A stretch of 64,000 nt of DNA, from contig JAFGSZ010000155.1 in the NCBI GenBank assembly GCA_016934395.1, positions 33,843 through 97,842 on the forward strand, read 5' to 3'. Under the pieces are notes generated by a model, which was given only the letters and a program-made list of their open reading frames with translations, was not told the DNA's origin and searched no databases. The position numbers and the translations under genes are program-made. This DNA is from Bacteroidales bacterium (lineage in GTDB: Bacteria; Bacteroidota; Bacteroidia; Bacteroidales; UBA10428). Positions 47,389 to 55,844 of this stretch are shown here, one piece after another. Within the stretch, counting starts at the first letter, position 1. Every line of letters begins with the position of its first letter.

Positions 47389-47474
47389 TAGATTCATAAA
47401 ATCAATAATTTTAGTTTTTATTATAGTTGCAAATTTTGTATTCTAAAATAAGTCTGAATTATTTGAATATTTCA

Positions 47475-48554
47475 ATGACAAACGAAACACCCTACAAACT
47501 TATCGACGGCGCATCAGCTTTCGGACTGGCCATTTCTTCCGAATCACAGGAACTTACAAAAATTGTAACGGATACCTCCAATCCTATTATCGACCGGCTT
47601 GAAGCTTACGAAGACATTATGAATATTGAGGTAGGCGATACCAGTCTTTCCCGGGCACGTAACATTGAACGCGAAACCGGTCTGAGGCAAATCTATTTAA
47701 AATTTGAGGGAGGTAACCCAACCGGTACGCATAAAGACCGCATTGCTTTTGCACAGTGTCTGGATGCTTTACGCCGCGGATATGATACGATTACCCTAGC
47801 CACCTGCGGAAATTATGGCGTTGCCTGTGCCCTGGCGGCCAATCTTGCAGGCCTTCGGTGTATCATAAACATCCCTGAAGAATATCACTCCCTTCGGCTA
47901 AAAGAAATGGTTAATCTTGGCGCTGAAATTATCCGCACACCAGGCAGTTATGAAGACGCTGTACAATATTCGAAAAAATTTGCAGAAAAAAACGAGTATT
48001 ATGATGCCAATCCCGGGGGAGCGAATACCCATCTCCAACTGGTTGCATATTCTGAGATCGCACTCGAAATATACGATTATCTTAGGGACGCCCCGAAGCT
48101 GGTAGCCGCCCCTGTTTCCAACGGCACGATGCTGGCAGGGGTATACCGTGGATTTGCCACCTTGTATAAACGAGGTATGACATCACGTATCCCAAGTTTT
48201 GTTGCCGGATCATCCTACAAAAAAAATCCGATTGTGTTGTCTTTTAAAAATAACCTGGAAAGCTGTAACGATCTCGACCCGAAAAAAATCAAAGAAACTA
48301 AAGTAAATGAACCTTTAATCAACTGGCATTCTTTTGATGGCGACGAAGCCCTGTGGGCTCTAAAAAATTCCAATGGCTGGGCCATGGATATCAGCGATTC
48401 CAAAATGACATATTATTCAAAAATTCTTAAAGACAAAGAAGGACTTAATGTATTGCCGGCATCCACTGCCGGTTTAATTGCCCTGCTGGAACATAATAAA
48501 AAAGAAGCCCTGGAAGGCGACCGCTATGTGGCCATTCTTACAGGAAGAAAATAA
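47475..48554 (+). CDS. Threonine-synthase-like PLP-dependent enzyme
   Basis: 359 residues from the ATG at 47475; the frame extends to a TTG 48 bp upstream. This is a fold-type II PLP enzyme. Lys87 in GGNPTGTHKDRIAF is the cofactor lysine (the canonical motif is NPTGSFKDR). The rest of the fold is seen in LATCGNYGVACALAANLAGL, and the end is LPASTAGLIALLEH. It is shorter than true threonine synthase and lacks its N-terminal domain, so a beta- or gamma-replacement or elimination on a related amino acid is as likely. It starts the cassette 47475-53063. The next gene is 9 bp away. Confidence 0.8.
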   Translation: MTNETPYKLIDGASAFGLAISSESQELTKIVTDTSNPIIDRLEAYEDIMNIEVGDTSLSRARNIERETGLRQIYLKFEGGNPTGTHKDRIAFAQCLDALRRGYDTITLATCGNYGVACALAANLAGLRCIINIPEEYHSLRLKEMVNLGAEIIRTPGSYEDAVQYSKKFAEKNEYYDANPGGANTHLQLVAYSEIALEIYDYLRDAPKLVAAPVSNGTMLAGVYRGFATLYKRGMTSRIPSFVAGSSYKKNPIVLSFKNNLESCNDLDPKKIKETKVNEPLINWHSFDGDEALWALKNSNGWAMDISDSKMTYYSKILKDKEGLNVLPASTAGLIALLEHNKKEALEGDRYVAILTGRK

Positions 48555-48563
48555 ATTTAGCTT

Positions 48564-49640
48564 ATGGATGGAAATGCAATAGTATATTGTCAGGGAGCTT
48601 TTAATACTCCCAATGGAAAAACCGCTCACGGTCTGGTCCGTTTTACTAAACGATACCATGTGCTTTCAGTAATCGATTCAGCCTATGCAGGAAGTGATGC
48701 CGGAGAGGTACTCGATGGAAAACCAAAAGGCATTCCGGTTGTGGATTCTCTGACATCTGCCATTAAAAGGGCGGAAAAAGAAGGAATAAAACCTTCCTAC
48801 TTTGTAATAGGGCTCGCCCCCGACGGAGGCCGTTTAAATGCAGACGCCCGGGAAGTTGTAAAATATGCTCTTGAAGCCGGGTTAAATGTGGATTGCGGCC
48901 TTCACGATTTTCTAACTGAAGACCCTGTTTTTATGGAACTTGCCAGCAAAAAGGAAGTAACCATAAGAGATGTGCGAAAACCACCTCATCGAAAAGATCT
49001 TCATTTTTTTACCGGAAATATTGAAAAAGTGGATTGTCTTAAACTGGCTGTGTTGGGAACCGATTCGGCCCTGGGTAAAAGAACAACTGCATGGATTATT
49101 GTTAACGGCCTGATTGAAAAAGGATATAAAAGCGAAATTATAGGTACCGGACAAACGGCTTGGATGCAGGGTGCAAAGTACAGTATGATTTTAGACTCTG
49201 TGGTTAATGATTTCCTTTCGGGTGAGATTGAATATGCCATATACAGCGCCTGGAAAAATGAACATCCGGATGTTATTGTCATCGAAGGCCAGGGTAGTTT
49301 AATGAATCCTGCCTATCCCGGCGGGTATGAAATTCTGGCTGCCGGAAGACCCGATTATGTAATCCTACAACATGCACCTGCCAGAAAAGAATATGATGGT
49401 TTTCCAGGCTATCCCATTCAGCCGGTTAATCAGCAAATTAATGCTATTGAAGTAATTTCAGGAAAAAAAGTAATTGCAGTGACCCTGAATCATGAAAACA
49501 TAAAAAGAGAAGATATTCCGAAAGTATGTAAAAATCTTGAATCGGAAACCGGATTACCCGTGTTTGATGTGTTATATCACGGGTCCAAGGGATTACTGGA
49601 TGTAATCGAACCATTAATTAAACAACAAAAGACCAAATAA
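48564..49640 (+). CDS. DUF1611 / DgcN-type protein
   Basis: 358 residues. The N-terminal half is Rossmann-like and contains GLAPDGGRLN and DCGLHDFLTEDP. The C-terminal half is P-loop-like with LGTDSALGKRTTAW (motif at 165-175), IGTGQTAWMQGA, IEGQGSLMNPAYPGGYEIL and LQHAPARKEYDGFP. These are the signature stretches of DUF1611. Members named DgcN act with the epimerase DgcA in D-glutamate use, by N-acetylating D-glutamate. An epimerase of the same superfamily as DgcA lies two genes downstream, which supports that relation, though the actual substrate here is unknown. Confidence 0.82.
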   Translation: MDGNAIVYCQGAFNTPNGKTAHGLVRFTKRYHVLSVIDSAYAGSDAGEVLDGKPKGIPVVDSLTSAIKRAEKEGIKPSYFVIGLAPDGGRLNADAREVVKYALEAGLNVDCGLHDFLTEDPVFMELASKKEVTIRDVRKPPHRKDLHFFTGNIEKVDCLKLAVLGTDSALGKRTTAWIIVNGLIEKGYKSEIIGTGQTAWMQGAKYSMILDSVVNDFLSGEIEYAIYSAWKNEHPDVIVIEGQGSLMNPAYPGGYEILAAGRPDYVILQHAPARKEYDGFPGYPIQPVNQQINAIEVISGKKVIAVTLNHENIKREDIPKVCKNLESETGLPVFDVLYHGSKGLLDVIEPLIKQQKTK

Positions 49641-49644
49641 TATC

Positions 49645-51984
49645 ATGTCTGAAAAATCACTTAAAACACTGGTTATTTTTGAAAGTCTTAAAGTTGGTCC
49701 GGTAAAACTTACCCCTAAAAAAGTTAGCGCTATATATACGGTGACCAAGAAAAATGGTGAAATCTCCGAAAATGAATTTACATATACTTACGAAGAATCT
49801 GTTTTTGATGTTGATAAAGCTACTATTAAAAATCTGGCCTCGCTAATGATGGCGCAGGTGGCTTTAAATTATGGTTTATTTTGTGAAAAAATTATTTTTG
49901 ACGGCCTGTATGATAATACCGACCGGTGGTTTTTAAAAGCCATGATGGAAAATACCTCAAGAGAAATTTATGTAAATAAATTCCTTATGCCCAATCCTTT
50001 TCTGCTGGAGGAGGTAAAAGGACTCCCTGTAGAGAAAAAAAACCGTTACACAGCCGCTTCAGTAGTTTTTGAAAATACGGCATTCCCCAATGAAAAGCTC
50101 GACTGGGACCATTGGGAAGTAGATAAAAACCGGCATGCTATATTAAGCAGCGGGGGAAAAGACAGCTTGTTGACATACGGATTGCTGAAAGAACTGGGGA
50201 AAAATCCTGTTCCGATATTTGTGAACGAATCGGGCAGACATTGGTTTACTGCCATAAATGCTTATCGCCACTTTAAAGAGACAGAAAATAACACCGCCAG
50301 GGTTTGGTGTAACAGCGACCGTATTTTTAACTGGATGCTTCGTAACATGTCTTTTATCCGTAAAGATTTTGCCAATGTGCGGGCTGATGATTATCCTATT
50401 CGTTTATGGACTGTTGCCGTTTTTTTATTTGGAGTAATTCCCGTTGCCCTGAAACAGAAAGCCGGTCGGCTGGTGATAGGAGATGAATATGACAGCACCC
50501 AGAAAACCAGTTACCAGGGAATAACCCATTACAACGCCCTGTATGATCAAAGCCGGTATTTTGATAATGTATTGTCAAGGTATTTTATGAAAAAAGGCTG
50601 GAATTTCAGCCAGTTTTCAATATTAAGAAGCTTATCGGAATTATTGATAATTAAAATCCTTACAAAAAGATATCCCAATTTGCAGCAACATCAGGTCTCA
50701 TGCCATGCCAGTCATGAAGAAAATGGTAGAATATACCCCTGTGGAAATTGTGAGAAATGTCGCCGGATTGTGGGTATGTTACTGGCTGTAGATGAAGATC
50801 CAAAAAGGTGCGGATATGATGAAAAAAAAATCCAGAGTGCCCTTAAAAGTCTTTCTGCTCACAAAATTAAACAAATTGGTTCAGATGCAGCACATCTTTA
50901 CTATATGCTGCTTGATAAAAAACTAATTGAAAAAACAGAACATACTCAAAAACTTGGTAAACCACATCCGTACATTTTAAAAATGCGTTTTGATCAGGAA
51001 CGCTCCCGAATTAAAGATATTCCACTTGATTTGAGAAAACCATTATTTTCCATTTACAATGAATATACCGATGGTGCTGTCCGGCTGGTAGACCGTAAAT
51101 GGGTTGATTTTGATATTATCAGCGATGAAGAAATATTGCAGCCTTACCCCTTCGAAATTAAATTTTCAAATTCAGATAATCTGGGAGAAGAGAACTGGCA
51201 TAAAAAGGATTATCTTTGGGGTGAACTAACATGGCCTGAAATCCAGGAGCGTTTAAAAACTATTGATACCGCAATTCTTCCCTGCGGTTCCATAGAACAG
51301 CACGGAAAACATTTACCGGTTGACCTTGATTATTTTGATGCCGATTACCTGGCAAAACGTGTAGCAGAAGCATGCAGCAAGCCCAGACCATTTGTTTTGC
51401 CTTCCATTCCCTACGGAGTGTCATATCATCACGACGATTTTAAAGGTACACTAAGCGTAAGTAACGAAAGTCTTTCACGGTTTGTGTACGATATCGGAAT
51501 GAACCTGGCCAAAAGCGGAATTAAGAAACTTGTTATTCTTAACGGCCATGGAGATAATGCCCCTACACTCAATTTTGCCGCACAAATGATTAACCGGGAT
51601 TCCGGGATTTTTGTTTGTGTGGATACCGGCGAAAGCAGCGACGAAGATATTTATAAAGAGATTGACACCCCAAACGATATCCACGCCGGAGAAGTGGAAA
51701 CCAGCACTGCCCTGGCCATTCGGCCCCACCTGGTTAGAATGGACCAGGCCGCTGATATCACCGTTAAATTTGAAAATCCATACCTCGACTTTTCATCAGC
51801 ACGCGGTGTACCCTGGTATGTGCGAACAAAATTGATTTCAAAAACCGGGGTAATCGGTAATCCTCTAAAAGCTTCCGTTGAAAAAGGAGAAAAAATCTGG
51901 GATATCATGGTGGCTCACCTGGTAAAATTTATCGAGGAATTAAAAAATACCGATCCGGAAACTTTGCATCAGCGTAAATACTAA
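49645..51984 (+). CDS. QueC-like PP-loop ATPase fused to creatininase-type amidohydrolase
   Basis: 779 residues with two catalytic parts. Residues 1-150 are unrecognised. The PP-loop ATP-binding motif SGGKDS is at 169-174 in AILSSGGKDSLLTYGLL. A zinc-like cluster, Cys in HQVSCH and then CGNCEKC (about 350-371), has the spacing style of QueC. The C-terminal part (about 535-775) is a creatininase-family hydrolase: LPCGSIEQHGKHLPVDLDYF, IPYGVSYHHDDFKGT, LNGHGDN and HAGEVETS supply the metal ligands. A PP-loop enzyme activates a carboxylate as adenylate to make an amide; creatininases hydrolyse amides. Having both in one chain is odd. It lies 4 bp after the DUF1611 gene and 5 bp before the epimerase. 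Confidence 0.8.
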   Translation: MSEKSLKTLVIFESLKVGPVKLTPKKVSAIYTVTKKNGEISENEFTYTYEESVFDVDKATIKNLASLMMAQVALNYGLFCEKIIFDGLYDNTDRWFLKAMMENTSREIYVNKFLMPNPFLLEEVKGLPVEKKNRYTAASVVFENTAFPNEKLDWDHWEVDKNRHAILSSGGKDSLLTYGLLKELGKNPVPIFVNESGRHWFTAINAYRHFKETENNTARVWCNSDRIFNWMLRNMSFIRKDFANVRADDYPIRLWTVAVFLFGVIPVALKQKAGRLVIGDEYDSTQKTSYQGITHYNALYDQSRYFDNVLSRYFMKKGWNFSQFSILRSLSELLIIKILTKRYPNLQQHQVSCHASHEENGRIYPCGNCEKCRRIVGMLLAVDEDPKRCGYDEKKIQSALKSLSAHKIKQIGSDAAHLYYMLLDKKLIEKTEHTQKLGKPHPYILKMRFDQERSRIKDIPLDLRKPLFSIYNEYTDGAVRLVDRKWVDFDIISDEEILQPYPFEIKFSNSDNLGEENWHKKDYLWGELTWPEIQERLKTIDTAILPCGSIEQHGKHLPVDLDYFDADYLAKRVAEACSKPRPFVLPSIPYGVSYHHDDFKGTLSVSNESLSRFVYDIGMNLAKSGIKKLVILNGHGDNAPTLNFAAQMINRDSGIFVCVDTGESSDEDIYKEIDTPNDIHAGEVETSTALAIRPHLVRMDQAADITVKFENPYLDFSSARGVPWYVRTKLISKTGVIGNPLKASVEKGEKIWDIMVAHLVKFIEELKNTDPETLHQRKY

Positions 51985-51989
51985 TTTTT

Positions 51990-53063
51990 ATGAAAATAAC
52001 CGGTCTTGAGGTGAAAGCTCATGAAATGAGACTCTCCGAGCCTTATGATATTTTCTACGAACAAGTAGACCGATGTACCAATGTTTTTATACAAGCTCAT
52101 ACTGATACAGGTCATACGGGATATGGCTGTGCTGCTCCCGACCAAATGGTTACAGGTGAAACGGCTGAAAGTGTACTTAACGATTATAAAACTGTAATTG
52201 AGCCCGTGTTTCGAAATGCCGATCCTTTCCGGTATGTTTATTTGCTCGAGGAACTCCAGAAAAATTTAATGAAATCACCTTCAGCTATGGCAATGGCTGA
52301 TATGTTGCTATTCGATTTGATTGCAAAATATGCAGGAGTTCCCCTGTACAAATATCTTGGTGGTTTTCGTACCAGTATTCCTACCAGCATTACAATCGGG
52401 ATAATGTCTTTAAAGGAAACCATAAATAAAGCTAATGAATGTTTCAGACAGGGATTTACCATCCTGAAGCTCAAAGGTGGAAAAAATGTTGAAGAGGATA
52501 TTGAAAAAATAATTAAGCTTCGCGAAAAATTTGGCGAATCTCTGCAAATTCGTTTTGATGCAAACCAGGGATATGATCTTTCTACAGCTACCCGTTTTTT
52601 TGAAGAAACCAGGAAATATGGTGTTGAATTGCTTGAACAGCCAACCCCAAGAAAAAATCATGAATTACTTGGTTCTGTGAGCGACTATGTAACCATCCCT
52701 GTTATGGCAGATGAAAGTATTATGAACCTCAGGGATGTTTTTCGTCTTACCAGCAATGAATTTACCGATATGATCAATATTAAGCTGATGAAAGTGGGTG
52801 GTATTAATGAAGCGTTGCATATTAATTCAGTAGCTAAAGCCGCAGGTGTAGAATCAATGATCGGGTGCATGGACGAGTCGGGCCTGGCTATTGCTGCCGG
52901 TTTGCATTTTTGCCTGGCCCGCTCCAATGTAATTTTTGCAGATCTTGACGGCCACTTCGACCTAATAGATGACCCGGGAGCAAATGCTGTGATTCTGAAA
53001 CAAGGTGTGCTCTTTACAACTGAAAAACCGGGATTGGGTTTTGATCTGGATGCTTTTTTTTAA
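51990..53063 (+). CDS. Enolase-superfamily amino-acid/dipeptide epimerase
   Basis: 357 residues of the muconate lactonizing/mandelate racemase group, dipeptide epimerase branch. Catalytic pieces: the KxK motif LKLKGG (about 159-164), metal ligands in FDANQGY, LLEQP and MADES, the second-base lysine in IKLMKVGG, and the DLDGHFDLIDDP stretch whose Asp pair binds the substrate alpha-ammonium in L-Ala-D/L-Glu epimerases. It could invert a dipeptide or an N-acyl amino acid as DgcA does. It is the last gene of the cassette. No terminator was recognised after it. Confidence 0.85.
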   Translation: MKITGLEVKAHEMRLSEPYDIFYEQVDRCTNVFIQAHTDTGHTGYGCAAPDQMVTGETAESVLNDYKTVIEPVFRNADPFRYVYLLEELQKNLMKSPSAMAMADMLLFDLIAKYAGVPLYKYLGGFRTSIPTSITIGIMSLKETINKANECFRQGFTILKLKGGKNVEEDIEKIIKLREKFGESLQIRFDANQGYDLSTATRFFEETRKYGVELLEQPTPRKNHELLGSVSDYVTIPVMADESIMNLRDVFRLTSNEFTDMINIKLMKVGGINEALHINSVAKAAGVESMIGCMDESGLAIAAGLHFCLARSNVIFADLDGHFDLIDDPGANAVILKQGVLFTTEKPGLGFDLDAFF

Positions 53064-53162
53064 TGTTTTTCGACTTTTTGTAACCCGCCACGAACACTGG
53101 TAAATGGATGCTGATACTGATTCCCACTACTCTAAGAAAACTCTTGTAAAATTTAAACCTTA

Positions 53163-53543
53163 TTATCTGACATGCAAATTATTTCTAATCCAGCCTTCAA
53201 TTGTCAATAATACATTGGGCATATCCTTTTTAACTTCCAGATCATTAAATCTTAAAAACTTTACGCCAAATGATTCTAATTTCATTTGTCTAATCCTGCC
53301 CTTATGAAATGCTCGATCATTTTCATGACTATCGCCATCTATTTCAATAGCAAGCATTAAATCTTTGCAGTAAAAATCGACTATATAATTGTCGATAGGT
53401 CTCTGGCGATCGAAATCATATCCTAACATTTATTTTTGTTTTAAATCATTCCAAAGTAATATATCAGACAAGGTAATATTTTGCCGTAATTTTTTAGCCA
53501 GCAGTTTAAGTCTCGGGTTATATGGAAGGATTTTGCGTTTCAA
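53163..53543 (-). pseudogene. DUF559 (Vsr-like nuclease fold) gene broken by an in-frame TAA
   Basis: The two fragments read as one DUF559 protein. The N-terminal part ILPYNPRLKLLAKKLRQNI and LSDILLWNDLKQK is followed by TAA (53430-53432) and then immediately, in the same frame, by MLGYDFDRQRPIDNYIVDFY and LAIEIDGDSHE. The stop replaces what is normally a lysine or glutamine codon between LK-K and MLGYDF. I take the TTG at 53543 as the original start, because the residues before it belong to a repeat. The fold is related to very-short-patch repair and restriction nucleases. The catalytic Asp/Glu (VDFY, IEIDG) remain in the second fragment. Confidence 0.8.
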
Positions 53544-53576
53544 TATTTTAAAGTTAATATTTTCACCCACCCCTGT

Positions 53577-53760
53577 CCCTCCGGGGAGGGGATTTATATC
53601 CGCTGATATACATGTTTCCACAACTAAGAAAAATATTTTCTATAAAGAACAACTCCTTAATAAAAGGGAAGTTTCAGGAGCCTATCTTAAAAGCAGAATT
53701 AACCTTCAATCCGATTCCCTGAAAACCTTTGGGATTAATTCTCCTCTCTGGAAGGGATTT
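53577..53760. repeat. Two related G/C-rich repeat boxes beside the DUF559 pseudogene
   Basis: CCCTCC-GG-GGAGGG (53577-53590), followed by GATTTA, and a degraded copy CTCCTCTCTGGAAGGGATTT (53741-53760) lie in the same orientation. The first is a perfect palindrome. Between them is non-coding sequence of about 150 bp. Such boxes often accompany DUF559 genes as dispersed repeats in this phylum, so this stretch is probably a mobile-element remnant. Confidence 0.5.
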
Positions 53761-53789
53761 TTGATTATACAATATTACATTTTCTGCTT

Positions 53790-54386
53790 TTAAAAAATGT
53801 TATAGCAATCTATACGGATTTCATCCAAATCGAGAAATGCATTTATAAGTGAACAGTATCTAAATTTATTTATATCCGATAGCTTTAATTCATCTTCCGA
53901 TATTTTCCCGGTTTTCAGCAGCATTGACCGTTTGGTGCCCTTTAACAAAGGTGTTGAAGGCGTAATCCATTTATTCCCATCGTAAAACACAATATTACAA
54001 AACGAGGTATCGGAAATAAAATGCCCTTTTACGATTAAAATATCATCGCAATCTCCCCGTTCTTCATATAATTTTTTAATATAATCCCTGTCTGCGTATT
54101 TATAAGCATACTGTATAGTATTATCCTCAACGATTTTTAATGAATTAATTATTTTTCTTTCATAAGGCAGGTATTCAATTTTCTGTATTTTTTGATCATA
54201 GAGCACCCTGCATTTTAAAATGACGCCTTTTTCAGTTGTATCCGGAATTTTAATAAGATCCGCCAGATTAATAAAATTATGTTGTTTAAAAAGTTTTTGC
54301 CGCGAGGTATTAAAACGGCTATTATGAAACTCAAGATTATAAATTTCGTTCCCGGCAATTTTAATGGTTTCAACCAACAGGCACAT
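53790..54386 (-). CDS. pabC: Class IV aminotransferase, aminodeoxychorismate lyase-like
   Basis: 198 residues, shorter than the usual 270. The PLP lysine is in YAYKYADRDYIKKLY, and the class IV pattern DCDDILIVKGHFISDTSFCN is present. Partnered with the PabB-like gene, it would convert aminodeoxychorismate to p-aminobenzoate for folate. It overlaps that gene by 17 bp. The short length and low conservation of the first 60 residues leave some doubt about activity. Confidence 0.75.
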   Translation of the reverse strand: MCLLVETIKIAGNEIYNLEFHNSRFNTSRQKLFKQHNFINLADLIKIPDTTEKGVILKCRVLYDQKIQKIEYLPYERKIINSLKIVEDNTIQYAYKYADRDYIKKLYEERGDCDDILIVKGHFISDTSFCNIVFYDGNKWITPSTPLLKGTKRSMLLKTGKISEDELKLSDINKFRYCSLINAFLDLDEIRIDCYNIF

Positions 54387-55323
54387 ATATTTTATTTACT
54401 AATTCGTTATATTCCTCTTCTGGTTTACTTAAATATGTAATCCCTCCCCCGCTTTTATAAAAATACAAATCTCCGGATTTTTCGATAAAACGGATCATTA
54501 CTCCCGAATCCAGTGTGTTGCCATCGAAATATCCAAACACCCCGGTATAAAATCCCCGGTCATATCCTTCTACTTCTCTGATTATTTCCAGTGTTTTTTT
54601 CTTTGGAGCCCCCGATATCGAACCGGCGGGTAACATCGAAAAAATAATATCCCCAATATTATGATGATAATTTTCAGGCAAATTGCCACAAATTTCAGAA
54701 CTCACCTGTATCAAGTCCCGTGTATTTGTATGGATCTTTTCGGTATAGCGGAACTTCCTTACTCTTACATTCCCGGCCACCATGCTCAGGTCATTGCGCA
54801 ATAAATCAACAACTGTAGCATGTTCTGCTGTTTCTTTTTTATCCTCTAAAATTTTTTTCTCTGCTAGATATTCGGAAGCATCAATGGTCCCTTTCATTGG
54901 ATAGGTGGTAATTATCCCGTTTTGAATTTTACAAAATGTTTCAGGAGAAAAAAGGACAAATCTGTTTTTAAACCATAACTTATAACGTGCATGACTCATA
55001 TGAAATATTTCATTGAGGGAATGCTTCATGTTTATTCGAGTTTTTACGGTAAGATTTACCAGAAACGAATCGCCCCGATGTAAATAACGCTGCACTTTAT
55101 TAAACTTGTTTTTGTATATATGAAATTCTTCCGGAAGAAATTTTATATTTGGCTTGATATCTACCGGTTCATTAATATAATTTATGTGCCCGTTAAAATT
55201 ATACATAATTTCTTCATCATTAATTTCTGATAACGGTTCCACAAGGCCTTCATTTTTATCAAAACTTATAATAAACAAAAATGGCACTTTTTTCGCTCCC
55301 AAATTATTCATCCGTATTCTCAT
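54370..55323 (-). CDS. pabB: Aminodeoxychorismate synthase component I
   Basis: 317 residues covering the chorismate-binding domain only. Signatures: TYPMKGTIDAS, ATVVDLLRNDLSMVAG, FSMLPAGSISGAPKKKTLEI, YDRGFYTGVFGYF and FYKSGGGITY. With ammonia or a glutamine amidotransferase subunit (PabA, not seen here) it turns chorismate into aminodeoxychorismate. The short N-terminus, lacking the Trp-binding half of TrpE, is typical of Bacteroidota PabB. An internal ATG 12 bp downstream is an alternative start. Confidence 0.85.
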   Translation of the reverse strand: MRIRMNNLGAKKVPFLFIISFDKNEGLVEPLSEINDEEIMYNFNGHINYINEPVDIKPNIKFLPEEFHIYKNKFNKVQRYLHRGDSFLVNLTVKTRINMKHSLNEIFHMSHARYKLWFKNRFVLFSPETFCKIQNGIITTYPMKGTIDASEYLAEKKILEDKKETAEHATVVDLLRNDLSMVAGNVRVRKFRYTEKIHTNTRDLIQVSSEICGNLPENYHHNIGDIIFSMLPAGSISGAPKKKTLEIIREVEGYDRGFYTGVFGYFDGNTLDSGVMIRFIEKSGDLYFYKSGGGITYLSKPEEEYNELVNKIYVPVG

Positions 55324-55371
55324 AAATCAGGCTATATTATTATAAGACTTAAATTTATTGACCCTAAATAT

Positions 55372-55779
55372 TTACCCTTTCAATATAACATGAAATTCCT
55401 TTTCGGCAATACAGTGATTTTTATAAAACACTGATATCTTCCAAAGTCCTGATTTTTCCTCAACAGGAGCCTGGATGCCATCGCCGATGAAAAAATGAAA
55501 ATCATTTGAAGTTACTTTATAATCGCCTGTGAATTCCGGTAACAGTTCTCCCGCACTATTCCTTATAAGGGGGTGTGAGATAACAAAGTGCAGGTTAATT
55601 CCTTTTCCTCTTTTAATGTTTAATACCATCCCGAATTCATTTCCTTCAATGGCTTCAATTTCAGAAGTAAATTCAATTATTTTGGGCAATATTTTGCTTC
55701 CGTTATCCCAGGGTGTATAACGACCATAACTTTCAACCGATACCTCGAACTTCTTTTTTGATTTTTTCACTATTTCCAA
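55372..55779 (-). CDS. Small DUF3859-like protein
   Basis: 135 residues, probably cytoplasmic, predicted all-beta. The stretch EFGMVLNIKRGKGINLHFVI, then SHPLI, and later EEKSGLWKISVFYK followed by EKEFHVI resembles the DUF3859 domain, but I hold that only loosely. No catalytic residues are evident. It lies 48 bp upstream of pabB on the same strand, with a divergent EamA transporter on the other side. Function unknown. Confidence 0.6.
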   Translation of the reverse strand: MEIVKKSKKKFEVSVESYGRYTPWDNGSKILPKIIEFTSEIEAIEGNEFGMVLNIKRGKGINLHFVISHPLIRNSAGELLPEFTGDYKVTSNDFHFFIGDGIQAPVEEKSGLWKISVFYKNHCIAEKEFHVILKG

Positions 55780-55805
55780 TATTAATGCTTTTTGAAATAT
55801 TCCCT

Positions 55806-55813
55806 TATCTTTG
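55806..55813 (+). promoter_or_regulatory. -7 element of the EamA transporter promoter
   Basis: TATCTTTG matches TAnnTTTG exactly, 31 bp before the EamA start codon. No convincing -33 element was seen. Confidence 0.55.
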
Positions 55814-55844
55814 CCAAGCTTTTTTTTATGAGGTGCGGATAAAA

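Noticed and set aside
53389..53793. 134-codon plus-strand frame across the DUF559 region
   Set aside because: It is antisense to the DUF559 pseudogene and its repeats and has no protein-like features.
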